From contig BCIH01000009.1 in NCBI GenBank assembly GCA_002897115.2, positions 291,211-355,210 on the forward strand: 64,000 nucleotides of DNA, in the 5' to 3' direction. Of the stretch, positions 33,155 to 43,892 are shown one piece after another. Source of the stretch: Prototheca cutis (lineage: Eukaryota; Chlorophyta; Trebouxiophyceae; Chlorellales; Chlorellaceae). The notes below the pieces were generated by a model. The model was given only the letters and a program-made list of their open reading frames with translations, was not told where the DNA came from and made no database searches. The stretch's first letter is position 1. The number at the start of each line of letters is the position of its first letter. The position numbers and the translations under genes are program-made.

Positions 33155-35790
33155 ATGTCCGACTCCCCCTGCCCGACCGACGAGGACTGGGCGGCAAAGT
33201 CGAAATGCGCGGACATTGAGAACCTTCCTGGCGTGGACGCCAACGCGTCACTAGTCGGGGAGGAGAGGGAGCGCACAGGTGAGCTGCATGCCAGGCCTCC
33301 CTGCACCCGCCGGCCTTGCCTCACTCACGCGTGCTCGCGTGCACGGTTGGCATCCGGACTGCCCAGTGCTGACGTGCCGGTCTGGACCCCCCCCCCGAGC
33401 AGGCACAACATTCACGACATGCATGCACATCATCACTGGTGCGTGCTGTGTGCCGATTGGGAATGGCATGCGGGTTTCTGTGCTGGTTTTCTGTCATCTG
33501 CGCTCCAGCCAGGAGTGTGCATCACCCGAGTGGGATGCTAGCATAGGGGCGACTGACCGAACCACCACCTAGCCCGCCCCTAACCCTCCCTAACAACAAA
33601 AACAAAACAAGTGCAGCTATGTTTGGTGCCGGTGTTCTGGGCCTTCCCAACGCCCTGTCTTGGCTTGGATGGGTCGCTGGGCCGATCCTTATTACCGTCT
33701 TTTACTTGACCACGGTTTTGAGCTCACGCCTCTTATCCGATGTGGTGGAGGTGGATGGCATCCGGCACACCACCTACCGCGGTGTCATCCAGCATTGCCT
33801 GGTGGGGAACGGGTGATGTGGAGGGCAGAGGTTTTGCGGGGCGAAGGGAAAGGGGTGTCGTTGGGAGAAGGCAGCGCCTCCAAGAGTGGAGATTGAGCCC
33901 GGAGAGGGGAAAGTGGTGGCTCCAGCCCACGCATCACCCTTTGCAAGATGCATCGAGCATGCGTGCAGAAGACCCAACTCGAAACAAGCAAACGATGCCC
34001 CAACAAAATGCAGGGGAGTCGCGCGGCCAAGGTGTTGGTATGTTTCCAGGTGGTTGCGATGATGGTTGCGACGCTGGCGTTTGCCATCACCTCCGGCACC
34101 TCTGGCAAGGCTGTGTTTGTGGCCACGGGGGACATGGACTCGGACTCGGCGCAGTGGCCCATCATCCTCGTGCTGGGCGCCATCGAGCTGCTGCTCTGTC
34201 AACTACCAAACTTGGAATCCTCCTGGCTGACCAGCACCATGGGAGGCTGCATGAGCGTCTGCTACGCCATCATTGGCATGGGCCTCTGTGCCTCCCACGG
34301 TGAGGCAAAGGGTTCAGTCCGGCGTGCATCAACCTCCAGACCGTAGCCCCACTGCTGGACTCATTTCCTACCAGATCCGCCCCCCTCTTCGACTTCTCAC
34401 CCTCAGACTCCAACCCCACACCCATGCAACCTGCAGCCAGCAACAAGCTCGGCGACGTCGGTGGCAATCCTGGCGAGAGCTCCGCTGACAAGGCCTTTGG
34501 CGTTCTCAACGCGCTGGGAGACATCGCGGTGGCGTACAATTTCACGCCCCTGCTCGTGGAAATCCAGGTGTGCAGGGTACAGTGGCGGTGGCGCGAGCAG
34601 CAGGGTCGTTGCTGTGGTGCTGCATACAGGAATCCTGGAATGGCCCCGCGAGCGCATGACTGTGACTGTAGCCAGGGATCCGTGCATGCTTGCACTCATC
34701 CCTTGCCATGCTCATTTTCCACTCCATGGCCCCGCAGGACACCATCCGGACCCCCCCATCGTCGGTTAAAGTCATGAAAAAGTCCATTAACTACTCCATC
34801 ACGCTCTCCTACGTCTGCTACCTCAGCATTGCCGTGCTCGGGTGAGTTTGCGAGTGGGCAGAAGGACGTGGCGATGATGCCGTCGGACATCGACCTACCC
34901 GATGCTAGCATCTCACCTGTGGGACCACCCCTTCCACACTGATCTGGCTGCACACCGCCATGTTTACATGCACGGCCCTGCCACTGGCCCTGCCTTTAGC
35001 CCCACCACTCTCTGCTTATTCCCGGACGTACGCATCCCACCACAGGTACATGGCCTTTGGAGACAGCGTCGCCGGCTCCATCCTCGCGCAACCCAACATC
35101 GGCCCAGGTGCGATGATTTCCGGGGTTTGGGGGCCTAGTTATACAGGCCAACCTCCTGTTTGTTGCACCTGATGCTATTGCCTTTGGATGTGAGGCTCGT
35201 CTGGGTGTCACCCTGTGCACCCGACTAGATCTACACCGACATCTTATGATCTCCGCTTCCTCACGCACAATTTCGTCTGGCCCCCCGCTCCTCTTCACCC
35301 CCCTTTCCTCGAACCCCCCCAAAACACACACACACACACACACACACATTATCCTGCAGCGTGGGTTATTGTGATGGCAAACACTATGGTGTTTGTGCAC
35401 ATGATGGCGGCTTTCCAGATCTTCACCATCCCGCTGTGCACGATGTTGGAGGTGCACCTTGCGGCCAAGTACCCTGGGTCAACCTTTGACTCCCGGCCCC
35501 GGCTGTGGAAGCTGGTCATCCGATCGGTGTATGTTGCTGCCATCATCTTCCTGGCGGCGCTGCTGCCCTTTTTCAACCAGGTGCTGGGCCTGATCGGGGC
35601 TCTGATCTACTGGCCCACCTCCATCATCTTCCCTTTCCTGGCCTGGATGGCCATCGTCAAACCGGGGCGTGCTGTCACCTGGGGCCTGCATGCCGTGTCA
35701 GTCTTCATGTTCCTCGTGGCCATCTGTGCCCTCATCGGCTCCGTCCGCTCCATCATCACCAGCGCCAGCACCTTTGGCGTCTTCCAATAA
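33155..35790 (+). CDS. AAAP-family amino-acid permease, copy 1
   Basis: Proton-coupled amino-acid/auxin permease family (APC superfamily), expected in the plasma or an internal membrane. Exons: 33155-33278, 33617-33801, 34014-34299, 34437-34567, 34738-34841, 35046-35107, 35360-35790; 1,323 nt, 440 residues. A hydrophilic N-terminus of about 40 residues is followed by the family start TAMFGAGVLGLPNALSWLGW, then about ten or eleven membrane segments, for example PILITVFYLTTVLSS, VAMMVATLAFAITSG, AWVIVMANTMVFVHMM and the last VFMFLVAICALIGSV. Conserved sites include LPNALSWLGW in segment 1, TTYRGVIQHCLG, and YWPTSIIFPFLAWM near the end. The substrate cannot be fixed from sequence. A related permease follows in tandem. 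Confidence 0.9.
35322..35349. repeat. (AC)n microsatellite in permease 1 intron
   Basis: About a dozen AC units just before the acceptor of the last permease exon (35360). It lies in the polypyrimidine side of the intron. Confidence 0.8.
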
Positions 35791-36175
35791 CCGCGGCCAA
35801 AAGCGCCGCCCCCTCAGTTTTGAGACCAGTGTGGGCTGCCGGTGCAACAACGGCGATGCATGTCATATATATCTCCAGATTTTTGTTACTGTGTGATATT
35901 TGCCGTGATGAATGTTGTCAATGAGACACCTTGCCAAAGCCCAGGATGCATTGCCAGCGACATGTGTGCTTAGGGGACCCGGCAAGATTTGAACCCCACA
36001 CCCACACCCAGGTGTGGGTGGACGTGGGGGGGCCGCCTCCTCATTTTGCTGGAACATGGATGATCCCTGGGATCGCGTGGCAGGTCCAACACGGCAGGTG
36101 CCAACAAAAAGATGATAGCAACGAGAAGAACAACATTTTACAGATTCAACTTTCGCATTGCCTGTGTCCGCCAGC
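35791..36175. other. Spacer between the two permease genes
   Basis: The spacer of 385 bases contains the 3' UTR of permease 1 and the promoter of permease 2. A TTCAAAT on the minus strand near 35990 recalls a tRNA T-loop, but the stems do not pair. Confidence 0.5.
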
Positions 36176-37244
36176 ATGTCGCTGCAGCAGCCACTGCTCG
36201 AGGACAGCGCCGCCGGCGACGTCGAGTGGGGCTCGGGCAAGGATGCGGGGGAGTCGCCCGAGGACGCGCATCGCCACGGTGCGCTCGAACTTGCGTTTGC
36301 AGGGTGTTTTAATAGTACTTTTAATTATGTCTCGGGGAGCCGTGGTGGCTTGCAGTGGGCTGGCGTCGACGCCTCGACGATCACGTGCAGTTGGCAGGGT
36401 GCACAACTCCGAAACTTTGAGTTGGGTGGTTGCAGGTTGGAGGGGGAGAGGCTGCCTGCCCATTGAGAGAGCGGTTGTTGCTGGCTTTCGAGGGCTCCAT
36501 CCATGCATTCCATGGATGTATTGGGATGGCATCTTCAATGTTCCACGACAATGGCACACCATGTGCAGGCACGACGGTGACGGCGGTGTCTCACATCGTG
36601 ACGGCAGTGATTGGGGCTGGGGTGCTGGCGCTGCCATACTCTGTGGCATGGTTAGGCTGGGTGGCAGGCCCGCTGCTGCTCCTGCTCTTTTGGGCGCTGA
36701 CCTGGCTCAACGCGTCGCTGCTGGCACGCGTGGCCGCGATTGTCTCGCCCCGTCCAGAATCCTATTCGGCGCTGGTCCAACACGTGCTGGGTGGCCGCGC
36801 CGCGACAATCGTGGCGATGCTGCAGATCACCATCAACTCCATGGCCAGCGTGGCGTACACCGTAGCCGCAGCCGTCTGCGCCCGTGCCATCCGCAGCACG
36901 ATCCGCTGCCCGTCCTCGGCCGAGGCCAACTGCGATGCACAGCTGGCGCTCTGGCCCGAGCTGGTGGGATTCGGCGTCCTGCAGCTCCTCGCGTCCCAAT
37001 TGCCCACGCTGGATGACGCAGCCTGGTCTTCCCATTTAGGTGCCGTGACATCGTTGATCTACTCCTTCACTGCCCTGGCCCTCAGCATCTTCCACGGTAG
37101 GGTTTGGTGGGATGCTTTCTTGGGGGGAACAGGGTATTGGGAGTGGGCCTTGATCCATGTGCTGAACAGCCACATCCAAAGTGCATGCGGCATAAATACC
37201 CAACCAAGTCCCCAAACCCAACAAACTTTAAGACCCCAAAACCA

Positions 37245-37305
<61 letters not shown>

Positions 37306-38320
37306 CCCTCACGCGCAGCCCGAGAGCGTCAGGGCACGGCACAGGGCATCCCGGCAGCCTCGCCAGCGCTCAAGGCGCAGGGCGTGCTGAGTGCCATGGG
37401 TGCGTTGGCCTTTAGCTTTGCCTTTCCCACGGTGCTGGTGGAGGTTCAGGCAACACTGCACCAGCGGCCGGGGGGCCGCCGCGCGGGGGCCAAGATGCAG
37501 CGTGCCATTGCGATTTCGCTGGCAGTGGGACTTGTGCTATATGCCGGCGTGGGCCTGGCGGGGTACGCAGCCTTTGGCGACGCGGTGCCGGACAATGTGC
37601 TGGCAATCCCAGGCATTGGACCGGCCTGGGTGCTGATTCTCGCCAACACCGCGGTTGTGCTGCACCTCCTCTCCGCCTACCAAGTCTACTCGCAGCCCGT
37701 GTTTGCATGGTTGGAGGCCGCACTGCCGGCGTCGGCTGTGTCCGCGACGGTGGGTGGAAAGGACGGCCAACTATCAGCTACATCATCATCACCAGTCACC
37801 CTGCGCCGGCGTCTGGTCATCCGGTCGACGTATGTCGTCATGGCCACCACGCTTGCAGCCCTGCTCCCATGCTTTGGACAAATTCTCGGCCTCATAGGTA
37901 TTGTTTGCTGTTAAATTCTATTCTTAAAGGTTTTTTCGATGCTTTTCCTTTGGGAACTTTGGGGTATTTCTTGGGGATTTGGGGGGTGTTTCTTGGGGGG
38001 TTTTGGGTATAGGGGACCAAGAAGCAGGCAAGCATTGGACAGTGCACAACCCTAAGACCTATCCCACGCCAACAGACGTGCACATCGATCCAGAATCCCA
38101 GTTTTGCTCACACACAAATTCCCCAATTTGCTGCACAGGTGCGCTGCTGTTTTGGCCCGCGGGAGTGTTCTTCCCGGTGGTCATGTACCTCAAGGTCGGC
38201 GCCCCCGGCCCCTGGCGGCGGCGGTCGCTGGTCGTGCTCTGCGCGCTGCTCCTGCTCGTGGCCCTCGGCATCATCGGTGCCGCCAGCTCTGGCCTGGTCG
38301 CCGAGCTGCGCAAGCTCTGA
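36176..38320 (+). CDS. AAAP-family amino-acid permease, copy 2
   Basis: Four exons: 36176-36278, 36569-37096, 37319-37897, 38139-38320; 1,392 nt, 463 residues. The start MSLQQPLLEDSAAGDVEWGS is an acidic cytosolic leader. The first membrane segment has the family signature VIGAGVLALPYSVAWLGW, then PLLLLLFWALTWLN, SYSALVQHVLGG, IVAMLQITINSMASV, AVTSLIYSFTALALSIFHG, GALAFSFAFPTVLVEVQ, AGVGLAGYAAFGD, ILANTAVVLHLLSAYQV and the late IGALLFWPAGVFFPVVMYL. It is clearly paralogous to the permease just upstream: both have a phase-1 intron at the equivalent HG site after the sixth or so segment, but this copy has fewer introns. The second intron carries a long poly-C tract. Substrate unknown. Confidence 0.9.
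37247..37303. repeat. Poly-C tract in permease 2 intron 2
   Basis: About 57 consecutive C in the transcript strand, ending 15 bases before the exon 3 acceptor at 37318. It acts as an extreme polypyrimidine tract. The reading frame stays open through it, so a careless gene caller would translate it as a run of proline. Confidence 0.85.
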
Positions 38321-38620
38321 ACCCGGACCCCCCGTGAACCCCACCATTTTGTCATGCCATTCAGCACTGCAATCCCCTTTTCTTGACCTTAGTCGTACTT
38401 CTTTCCAGTACCTATGCAATTCATGTTGCCACTGAAAAATTGAGCGCCAGACAATGGAACAGTGTGTGCAGTGCAACAGGGGGCGCTGGGGGTTGCTGAT
38501 ACCATTGATGCACAGTGAGGTGTCCCAGGACCACCAGGGCATCCAGGGAGTCCAGCACCTCAGGTAAGCCCAGCATGTGCGCCTCGCGCCAACCTGCGCC
38601 TTCATAGCAACAAGAGGTTC
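38321..38620. other. Convergent spacer (permease 2 / proline-rich protein)
   Basis: The spacer of 300 bases lies between facing stop codons. No gene seen. Confidence 0.5.
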
Positions 38621-39529
38621 TCAGAAGAACCCGCCACCACGGCGACCGGACTGGCCGTACCCCGGGCCATACTGCTTGGCATTGAAGTTTGGAGGTGGGA
38701 TGACTGCTGGCGGGGGAGGGGGGCCACCGTAGGCAGGTGGAGGCGCGCCGTAGACGGGTGGGGGGCCCCCGTAGACGGGCGGGGGTGGGGCACCGTATGC
38801 GGGCGGAGGTGGGGCGCCATATGGAGGCGGGGGAGCGCTGTAGGCCGGCGGAGCGGCGCCATAGTAACCACCTGGTGGTGGCGGCGGAGCATAGCCATAT
38901 CTCCCCGGTGGGGACACCGCAGCGGGCGGCACTGCGGGCGCCGCGTAGGACTGTCCATACACTGTGGTGGTTGGGTAGCCCGCTGGGGGGGCCATGGCCA
39001 CCGGCGTGGTCGTCTGGTACGCGGCGGGGGGTGCCGTGGCCAGCGGAGGGGGGATGCCATAGGTGTCTTTGGAAGGTGCCGCCGTCGTGGCGGGGTACCC
39101 GACGGCCACGTCAGGCTGAGTGGTAGTGGCAGCCACCGCCACTGGGGGAGAGCTGGTGTTGACCGGGACGGAGGCCACTGCCACGACGGGCTTGACGGGG
39201 TCCGCGATGTAGGGCACCGCTGTGGCATAAGCCGGTGCAGAGGGCTGGGCTGCAGCCTCAACGGCAGTTGCAGGTGCAGCAGCTGGCACCGCAGCCGCCA
39301 CAGCGACGGGAGGCTCCGTGCCAGCCGCTGGGCCTGCCGCTGGGGCAGGCACGGCAGTCGTGGTGGCAGCGGCCACAGGAGCTGAGCTTGCAGTCTGGGT
39401 CCCGGTGGTGGTTGGTACGGAAGATGTGGTCGTGTCATGGGCACTTGCCCAGTCCGATGCCGAATAGGCGGAGGCCCCGGTGGCAGGGACGGCGATGGGA
39501 GGTGGGCCGGAGTTCCCGTCGAACCCCAT
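38621..39529 (-). CDS. Disordered proline/alanine/tyrosine-rich protein
   Basis: I do not recognise a family. The frame from the ATG at 39529 (MGFDGNSGPPPIAVP) to the stop at 38621 gives 302 residues without an intron. The first 200 residues are Ala/Thr/Pro/Val-rich. The last 100 are short repeats of the type GAPPPP[AV]Y and GGPP[PV], ending VIPPPNFNAKQYGPGY and a basic RRGGGFF. There is no signal peptide or membrane segment, so it is not a cell-wall extensin despite the proline. Tyr/Pro/Gly repeats of this type occur in intrinsically disordered RNA- or ESCRT-associated proteins, but no function can be assigned. The frame continues open upstream to about 39673, so a further N-terminal exon is possible. 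Confidence 0.6.
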   Translation of the reverse strand: MGFDGNSGPPPIAVPATGASAYSASDWASAHDTTTSSVPTTTGTQTASSAPVAAATTTAVPAPAAGPAAGTEPPVAVAAAVPAAAPATAVEAAAQPSAPAYATAVPYIADPVKPVVAVASVPVNTSSPPVAVAATTTQPDVAVGYPATTAAPSKDTYGIPPPLATAPPAAYQTTTPVAMAPPAGYPTTTVYGQSYAAPAVPPAAVSPPGRYGYAPPPPPGGYYGAAPPAYSAPPPPYGAPPPPAYGAPPPPVYGGPPPVYGAPPPAYGGPPPPPAVIPPPNFNAKQYGPGYGQSGRRGGGFF

Positions 39530-40373
39530 CTCGCTAACTGGCCACTGCGTTCCGCGATTCCTGGGTGCTTGGAAAATCCTACCTGCAGAACCACAGCAAT
39601 AGAGAATTATAGAGCCGATCGGTGTCGCTGCAACGCCATACAAAGCATTCTTGAAAGCCGGGCGGGGTTGCAATGACCTGTCGCGTAGCGCTTGTCAGCG
39701 AGCCCAAGACCCTCAACGCCACTTACAGACTTGCACTGATGACCTCTCTCCAGTGAATACTCTCCCGGATCAAGTAGATTATTTCAAGAGCCGGTGGGTG
39801 CGTGCATGGTGAGCTCTGGGTTGGCGTTCTGGGTGGATCGGCAGGGGACCGGAGGGGAGACGACAGCCCGAGTGTGTCGGACAGAGTGTCGGTTTTGCAG
39901 GCACGCCCCCCTCCCCACCCCCCAGCACCAGCCATGGATCCGTGCCTTCTTGGACGCATACTGAGGCACCGCAATATGATTGACCGTCAAAGGGATTACA
40001 ATCGAAAGGGGAGCAACTACTGGTGGGTGAGAAGAGAAAATGAGCGTCGAATGCTGCAGAGACATCCACCATCTGCATGCACCGCTGGCGCGGCAAAGCG
40101 ACCACAGCAGCGCAGGTGCAAGGGCAAGAGCCTGAACCCTGCCTGATACATGGGTCGCACGGAACGAGACCATTCCTCACGTGAAAACATGCTGCTCAAA
40201 GGAGCGACAAAACTGCGGAACCAACGGTGGCGCACCCAGCGGCAGGAACGCCAACAGCAGTGACCTGTTCTGCCAACATGGCAGCCGGGAAAACAATCGT
40301 GAAATAAACAGGTGGCCCGTCAGTCAGAAGATTTCCAAGGCACACACAGCCGCTGTCGTGCCGGGAAACAAAA
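39530..40373. other. Spacer upstream of proline-rich gene
   Basis: About 840 bases between two minus-strand genes. It should hold the promoter and any 5' UTR exon of the proline-rich gene. No other coding region is supported. Confidence 0.5.
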
Positions 40374-40730
40374 TCAGTCGACGATGCGAGAGACAGCTCC
40401 ATAGATGAGGCCGAGGGGACCCACACGCTGGTAGTAGTCCATGGGAGTCTCCTTGTCAATGACTGTGACGAGCTCGCCATCGCTTGTCTTGGTGATGTAC
40501 GGCACGTATGCGCGGCGGTAGTAGCTCTTCTTTTTGTACTGGATGGCCTTGTGGGGGCCCTGGCCATTGGCGCCGTCCCTGCTGTCACCAGCCGGCCCAA
40601 AGGCGGGGATTGCCGTGGCGTAGGAGCTGGGGCTGGCCACGTAGGTGGGGGGCCCTGCAGTCACAAAACCCTGGCCGGGCACTGGGATCCCCGTTGTCAC
40701 AGGGTTGACGGCAGCACCTTGCATGCTCAT
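40374..40730 (-). CDS. Small conserved-looking protein of unknown function
   Basis: A single exon encodes 118 residues from the ATG at 40730 to TGA at 40374-40376. The first half is Gly/Pro/Thr/Ala-rich (TAGPPTYVASPSSYATA). The second half looks folded and charged: YKKKSYYRRAYVPYITKT, then DGELVTVIDKETPMDYY and LGLIYGAVSRIVD. A TTGCAG acceptor one base before the ATG suggests an intron in the 5' UTR. I do not recognise the family. The downstream neighbour on the same strand is also low-complexity and Pro/Tyr-rich, but the two do not clearly align. Confidence 0.6.
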   Translation of the reverse strand: MSMQGAAVNPVTTGIPVPGQGFVTAGPPTYVASPSSYATAIPAFGPAGDSRDGANGQGPHKAIQYKKKSYYRRAYVPYITKTSDGELVTVIDKETPMDYYQRVGPLGLIYGAVSRIVD

Positions 40731-42180
40731 TCTGCAAGAGAGGACGGGAGCTGAAAGAGTGGGGTTTCCGATGCAGACAAGACCACATCGCAGTGCATGG
40801 GGTAATTCTGTGCTTTACAGGAAACCTGCACCGAAGGCGGGCTCACAATCTGCCATCCTAACCTGTTTCGTGAATGTGTGAACTATCCGGATGTGAAGGA
40901 CTTGCGCTTGCTGGGTGACCAGAAGACACCCGTTACAGCCTGGAATCGAGAGAAATGCCTCGGGATATTGTTGGGTGCGTGTCGAAAGTGTGCGGCAGAT
41001 GTTGATTTGGGAAGACTCCCCTCGTTTTTATCCGGTTCTGCAACGCGGTATTTCGGCCCGTCGTACGCAACCCTAGATCGCCTCCCCGCGGGCTCGTCCC
41101 GCGGCCTGGCGCCGCGCTAGCGCTCTTCTCCGAACCATCTCGAGCCCAGATGTCACGGCACCTTTGGGATCTCGTGGTGGGAATCAAAACCGTTCGCTTG
41201 GGTATTGCATCGATGGGCGCGTCCTGTGTCATCGTGCGTATGCGGAACTTGTCGGGGCCCTCACCGTGTTCGCTGCTGGGGGCTCCCCCCAGGCCGGTTG
41301 TCGACGGCACGGTTCTTGCGCACGTCGCTGCTGAGCGACTCACGATGCCCAGTCCTCATTGGATTGATAGATTTCATCGTTCACAACTTTGGGATAGTTT
41401 GGAGATATAGGATCGACCTCCTAGGGAGCCGTGCGCTTGATGGCGAGCTTCCCAGCTGTCGATGTGACTTCGATAATTCGGCGACTCCCCCTCTCTGTCG
41501 CAACCCAGCCGAGCTTACGACGTGCGCTTCGTGGCGCGAGTCACGAAACCACACCAGTAAAGCCTCATTCATTTGTGAGCAAAGCATGATCTTCTTCTTG
41601 GAGACCCTGACTCGAAGCACTGGGTGGGTGTCTGATCTCGTGCACGTCAATCTCGCCCCCCCCCCCCCCCCCCGATGCCGTCCTTCCAAACAGCCACTCG
41701 AGTCGTGGCGAGAAACTTCAATTATTACAAGCATGGGTGTAGCTGGAAGGGAGCAACATGGCCATGTCAGGCGTCAACATGCAGAGGAGTAGCGTACAGA
41801 TCAAAATTGTGCATTGCAGCAGTGCAGAGAGGATGTACAATGGCGGCCACAACTGCCACCGTGAAAATAGTCAGTACAAACCCTTTGGTTTGCTATCGCA
41901 AGGGATGCAAAAAGGTAGCCAAGCCGTCAAAATGCCCAGTCAATTTCTCCGGCAATTGGCCTGCGGCCCTCCCATGGTCCATCGGGCAACAGACACATCG
42001 GGATGAAGAGCTTTATGCCACAGATGCAGTCCACAGTGCACCACTGACCGTGCTGCACCGTGGTCTGCCGAACAGCAGTGTTCACGACGTCACCCACAGG
42101 AACTCTGGCCCAGGCCTGGCACACACGGGAGGAGCTGAGTGCGTACACAGCTGGTGCCTATTCCAGATGTCGCAGGGCAA
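40731..42180. other. Region with no recognised gene
   Basis: About 1.4 kb in which I see only short, unconvincing frames and a C run near 41659-41674. A minus-strand frame at 41927-42148 could be a continuation of the ORF described next, but this is not established. Confidence 0.45.
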
Positions 42181-42360
42181 TCAATTGACCTTGCCGACCT
42201 GCTGCCCGTTGACCAGATTCTTGAGACCGGCAGTCAGCCTGCCGACTGGACCTCGCCTAACCTGGACAGGGGTGGGCCCCTCACCCCGGAGAGCGGCATC
42301 TCCATTGGCGTGCCTACGGCTCTGCGGTGTCATTTGCGACGAAGGGACTGTTATCGACAT
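42181..42360 (-). CDS. Possible small protein or exon of unknown gene
   Basis: An ATG frame of 59 residues runs from 42360 to a TGA at 42181-42183. It starts MSITVPSSQMTPQSRRHANG and ends RLTAGLKNLVNGQQVGKVN. The composition looks more protein-like than its surroundings. The frame stays open upstream to about 42420, with a possible acceptor TATCTACAG and a candidate upstream exon near 42430-42516, so the true gene may be spliced and longer. I do not recognise it. Confidence 0.3.
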   Translation of the reverse strand: MSITVPSSQMTPQSRRHANGDAALRGEGPTPVQVRRGPVGRLTAGLKNLVNGQQVGKVN

Positions 42361-43892
42361 GTTATCAAGGTCGACATATGTTCGTGACAGCGACGGTCTG
42401 TAGATACGTTGCCGGCAGCCAGAGCATCACGGCTCCTCACCTGCCGGCGCTTCCTGATCCTCCTGGCAAGCAGCCACCACATGGTTTCTGTTCCAAGGTT
42501 CGAGCGGTCCCCTAATGCAGGAGTATCAATCAAAACTATTTCGCGTATGGATGCTGCTATGGTTGCTCGTTGGAAGGAATGGATGCTAGAGGAGTTAATT
42601 TCTTTTTTATCCGGAACGGGGGGCCCTATTTCTCTCACGCGGCGGAAGCTGCACGACAGGGTCGAGCACTGGCTTCCGGAACGGCTGCCGTCTGGATCGT
42701 TCGTGCGCTTCGTTTTCGCTTCAGAGTGGGCACATTCCTGTACGCATCCGCCTTGAGGTGTCAAGACACAGCTTCAACAGGCTACAAAGTGGGAATTCGA
42801 CTGCGTAGCCGCCCTGTCAGCTCGGAAGCTTGAGAGTGGACCATAGAGGAATCCAAACATCCCGGGCGAGCTGTCGTGGTTCTTTTCTGTCCCCTCCATC
42901 TCGTAAATGACAATAACGCAGTGTATGGAAGATGTTACTGGATGGCATTGGGTGTGTATGGGTTTCCCTGCACGACGCGGGTTACGGCCCGCACCCCCCA
43001 ATGGGTGGCTTATCCTGCGTGCGAGAGGGTGCAAGAGCGCAGGTGGCATGAAGCCCGCTCCTCGACCAGGGCAATCTATGAACGACGCGATCAGATGCAT
43101 GAAGGATTGGTGACGGTCTCTCCCAGGACCGATGAGAATTCAAGGTCCAGCTTGAGGCAGCAGCGTCCACACTCAACCTGGGGCCTTGCGAGGGCAAAAG
43201 AATGGGAAGTCAACATGCACTTCCATTCAGTGCACGACATAACGATATTGGGAAGAATGTAGACATGGTGACCCAGAGCACGAATGCATGCGCAGACACA
43301 CGCGTGCACACAAGTTGGCAGTTGAAACGACTGGCCGTGCGTTTTGAGAGTTTCCAAACATTGACCTGTGTCAGGCCGGCAAGAAAACCTGACGAGCAGC
43401 ATCTGGGCAAGACATCTGTCCTCAGGACCCCGTCATGATGCCCTGTGAGGTGTCATGGAGTTTCAAGCCGTCTGCATGGGCGCCATAGTGACGAACACGA
43501 CCCCCTTCGGCCCACCGTCGAGTCCCGATCATTTCATTTCCAAGTTTGCTTGTGATTTGTGATCCAGCGCGAGTCCCTTTCGCTTCGTGCACATTGGGTT
43601 TGCATTTATTCTCACCTGAATGCGCGTTTGATAAACTTGATTTGCAAAGCCAACCCCGACTTCGTGGGCATCGATGGTGTAGGACCCGGGACGCCCGGAG
43701 CTGTGGGAGTGCTGCTCGTCCTGGTTCCTTGCGCAGCATGGCTTCCCGCGCCACGCGTGGTCACGTTAGCCTCGCATTGCCAGGTGTGCTTGCCTGGGAA
43801 AGCACAGGAGATTGGTGTTGGTGCCATGTTGACGTGGGCAGGATGCCTGCCCTGTTGACCTTGGGCACTGTCCCCTTGCCACCCCTGGCCCC
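42361..43892. other. Region with no recognised gene, upstream of S1P lyase
   Basis: About 1.5 kb with scattered short frames and no family match. The last part must include the promoter of the lyase gene. Confidence 0.45.

Noticed and set aside
35975..36010. TTCAAAT on the minus strand resembling a tRNA T-loop
   Set aside because: The flanking bases do not form the five-pair T stem and no D or anticodon arm can be folded at the expected distance.
36430..37914. One continuous frame through permease 2 including a poly-proline run
   Set aside because: The poly-C tract is intronic: the family protein has no such insert, and splicing 37097-37318 gives a perfect phase-1 join.
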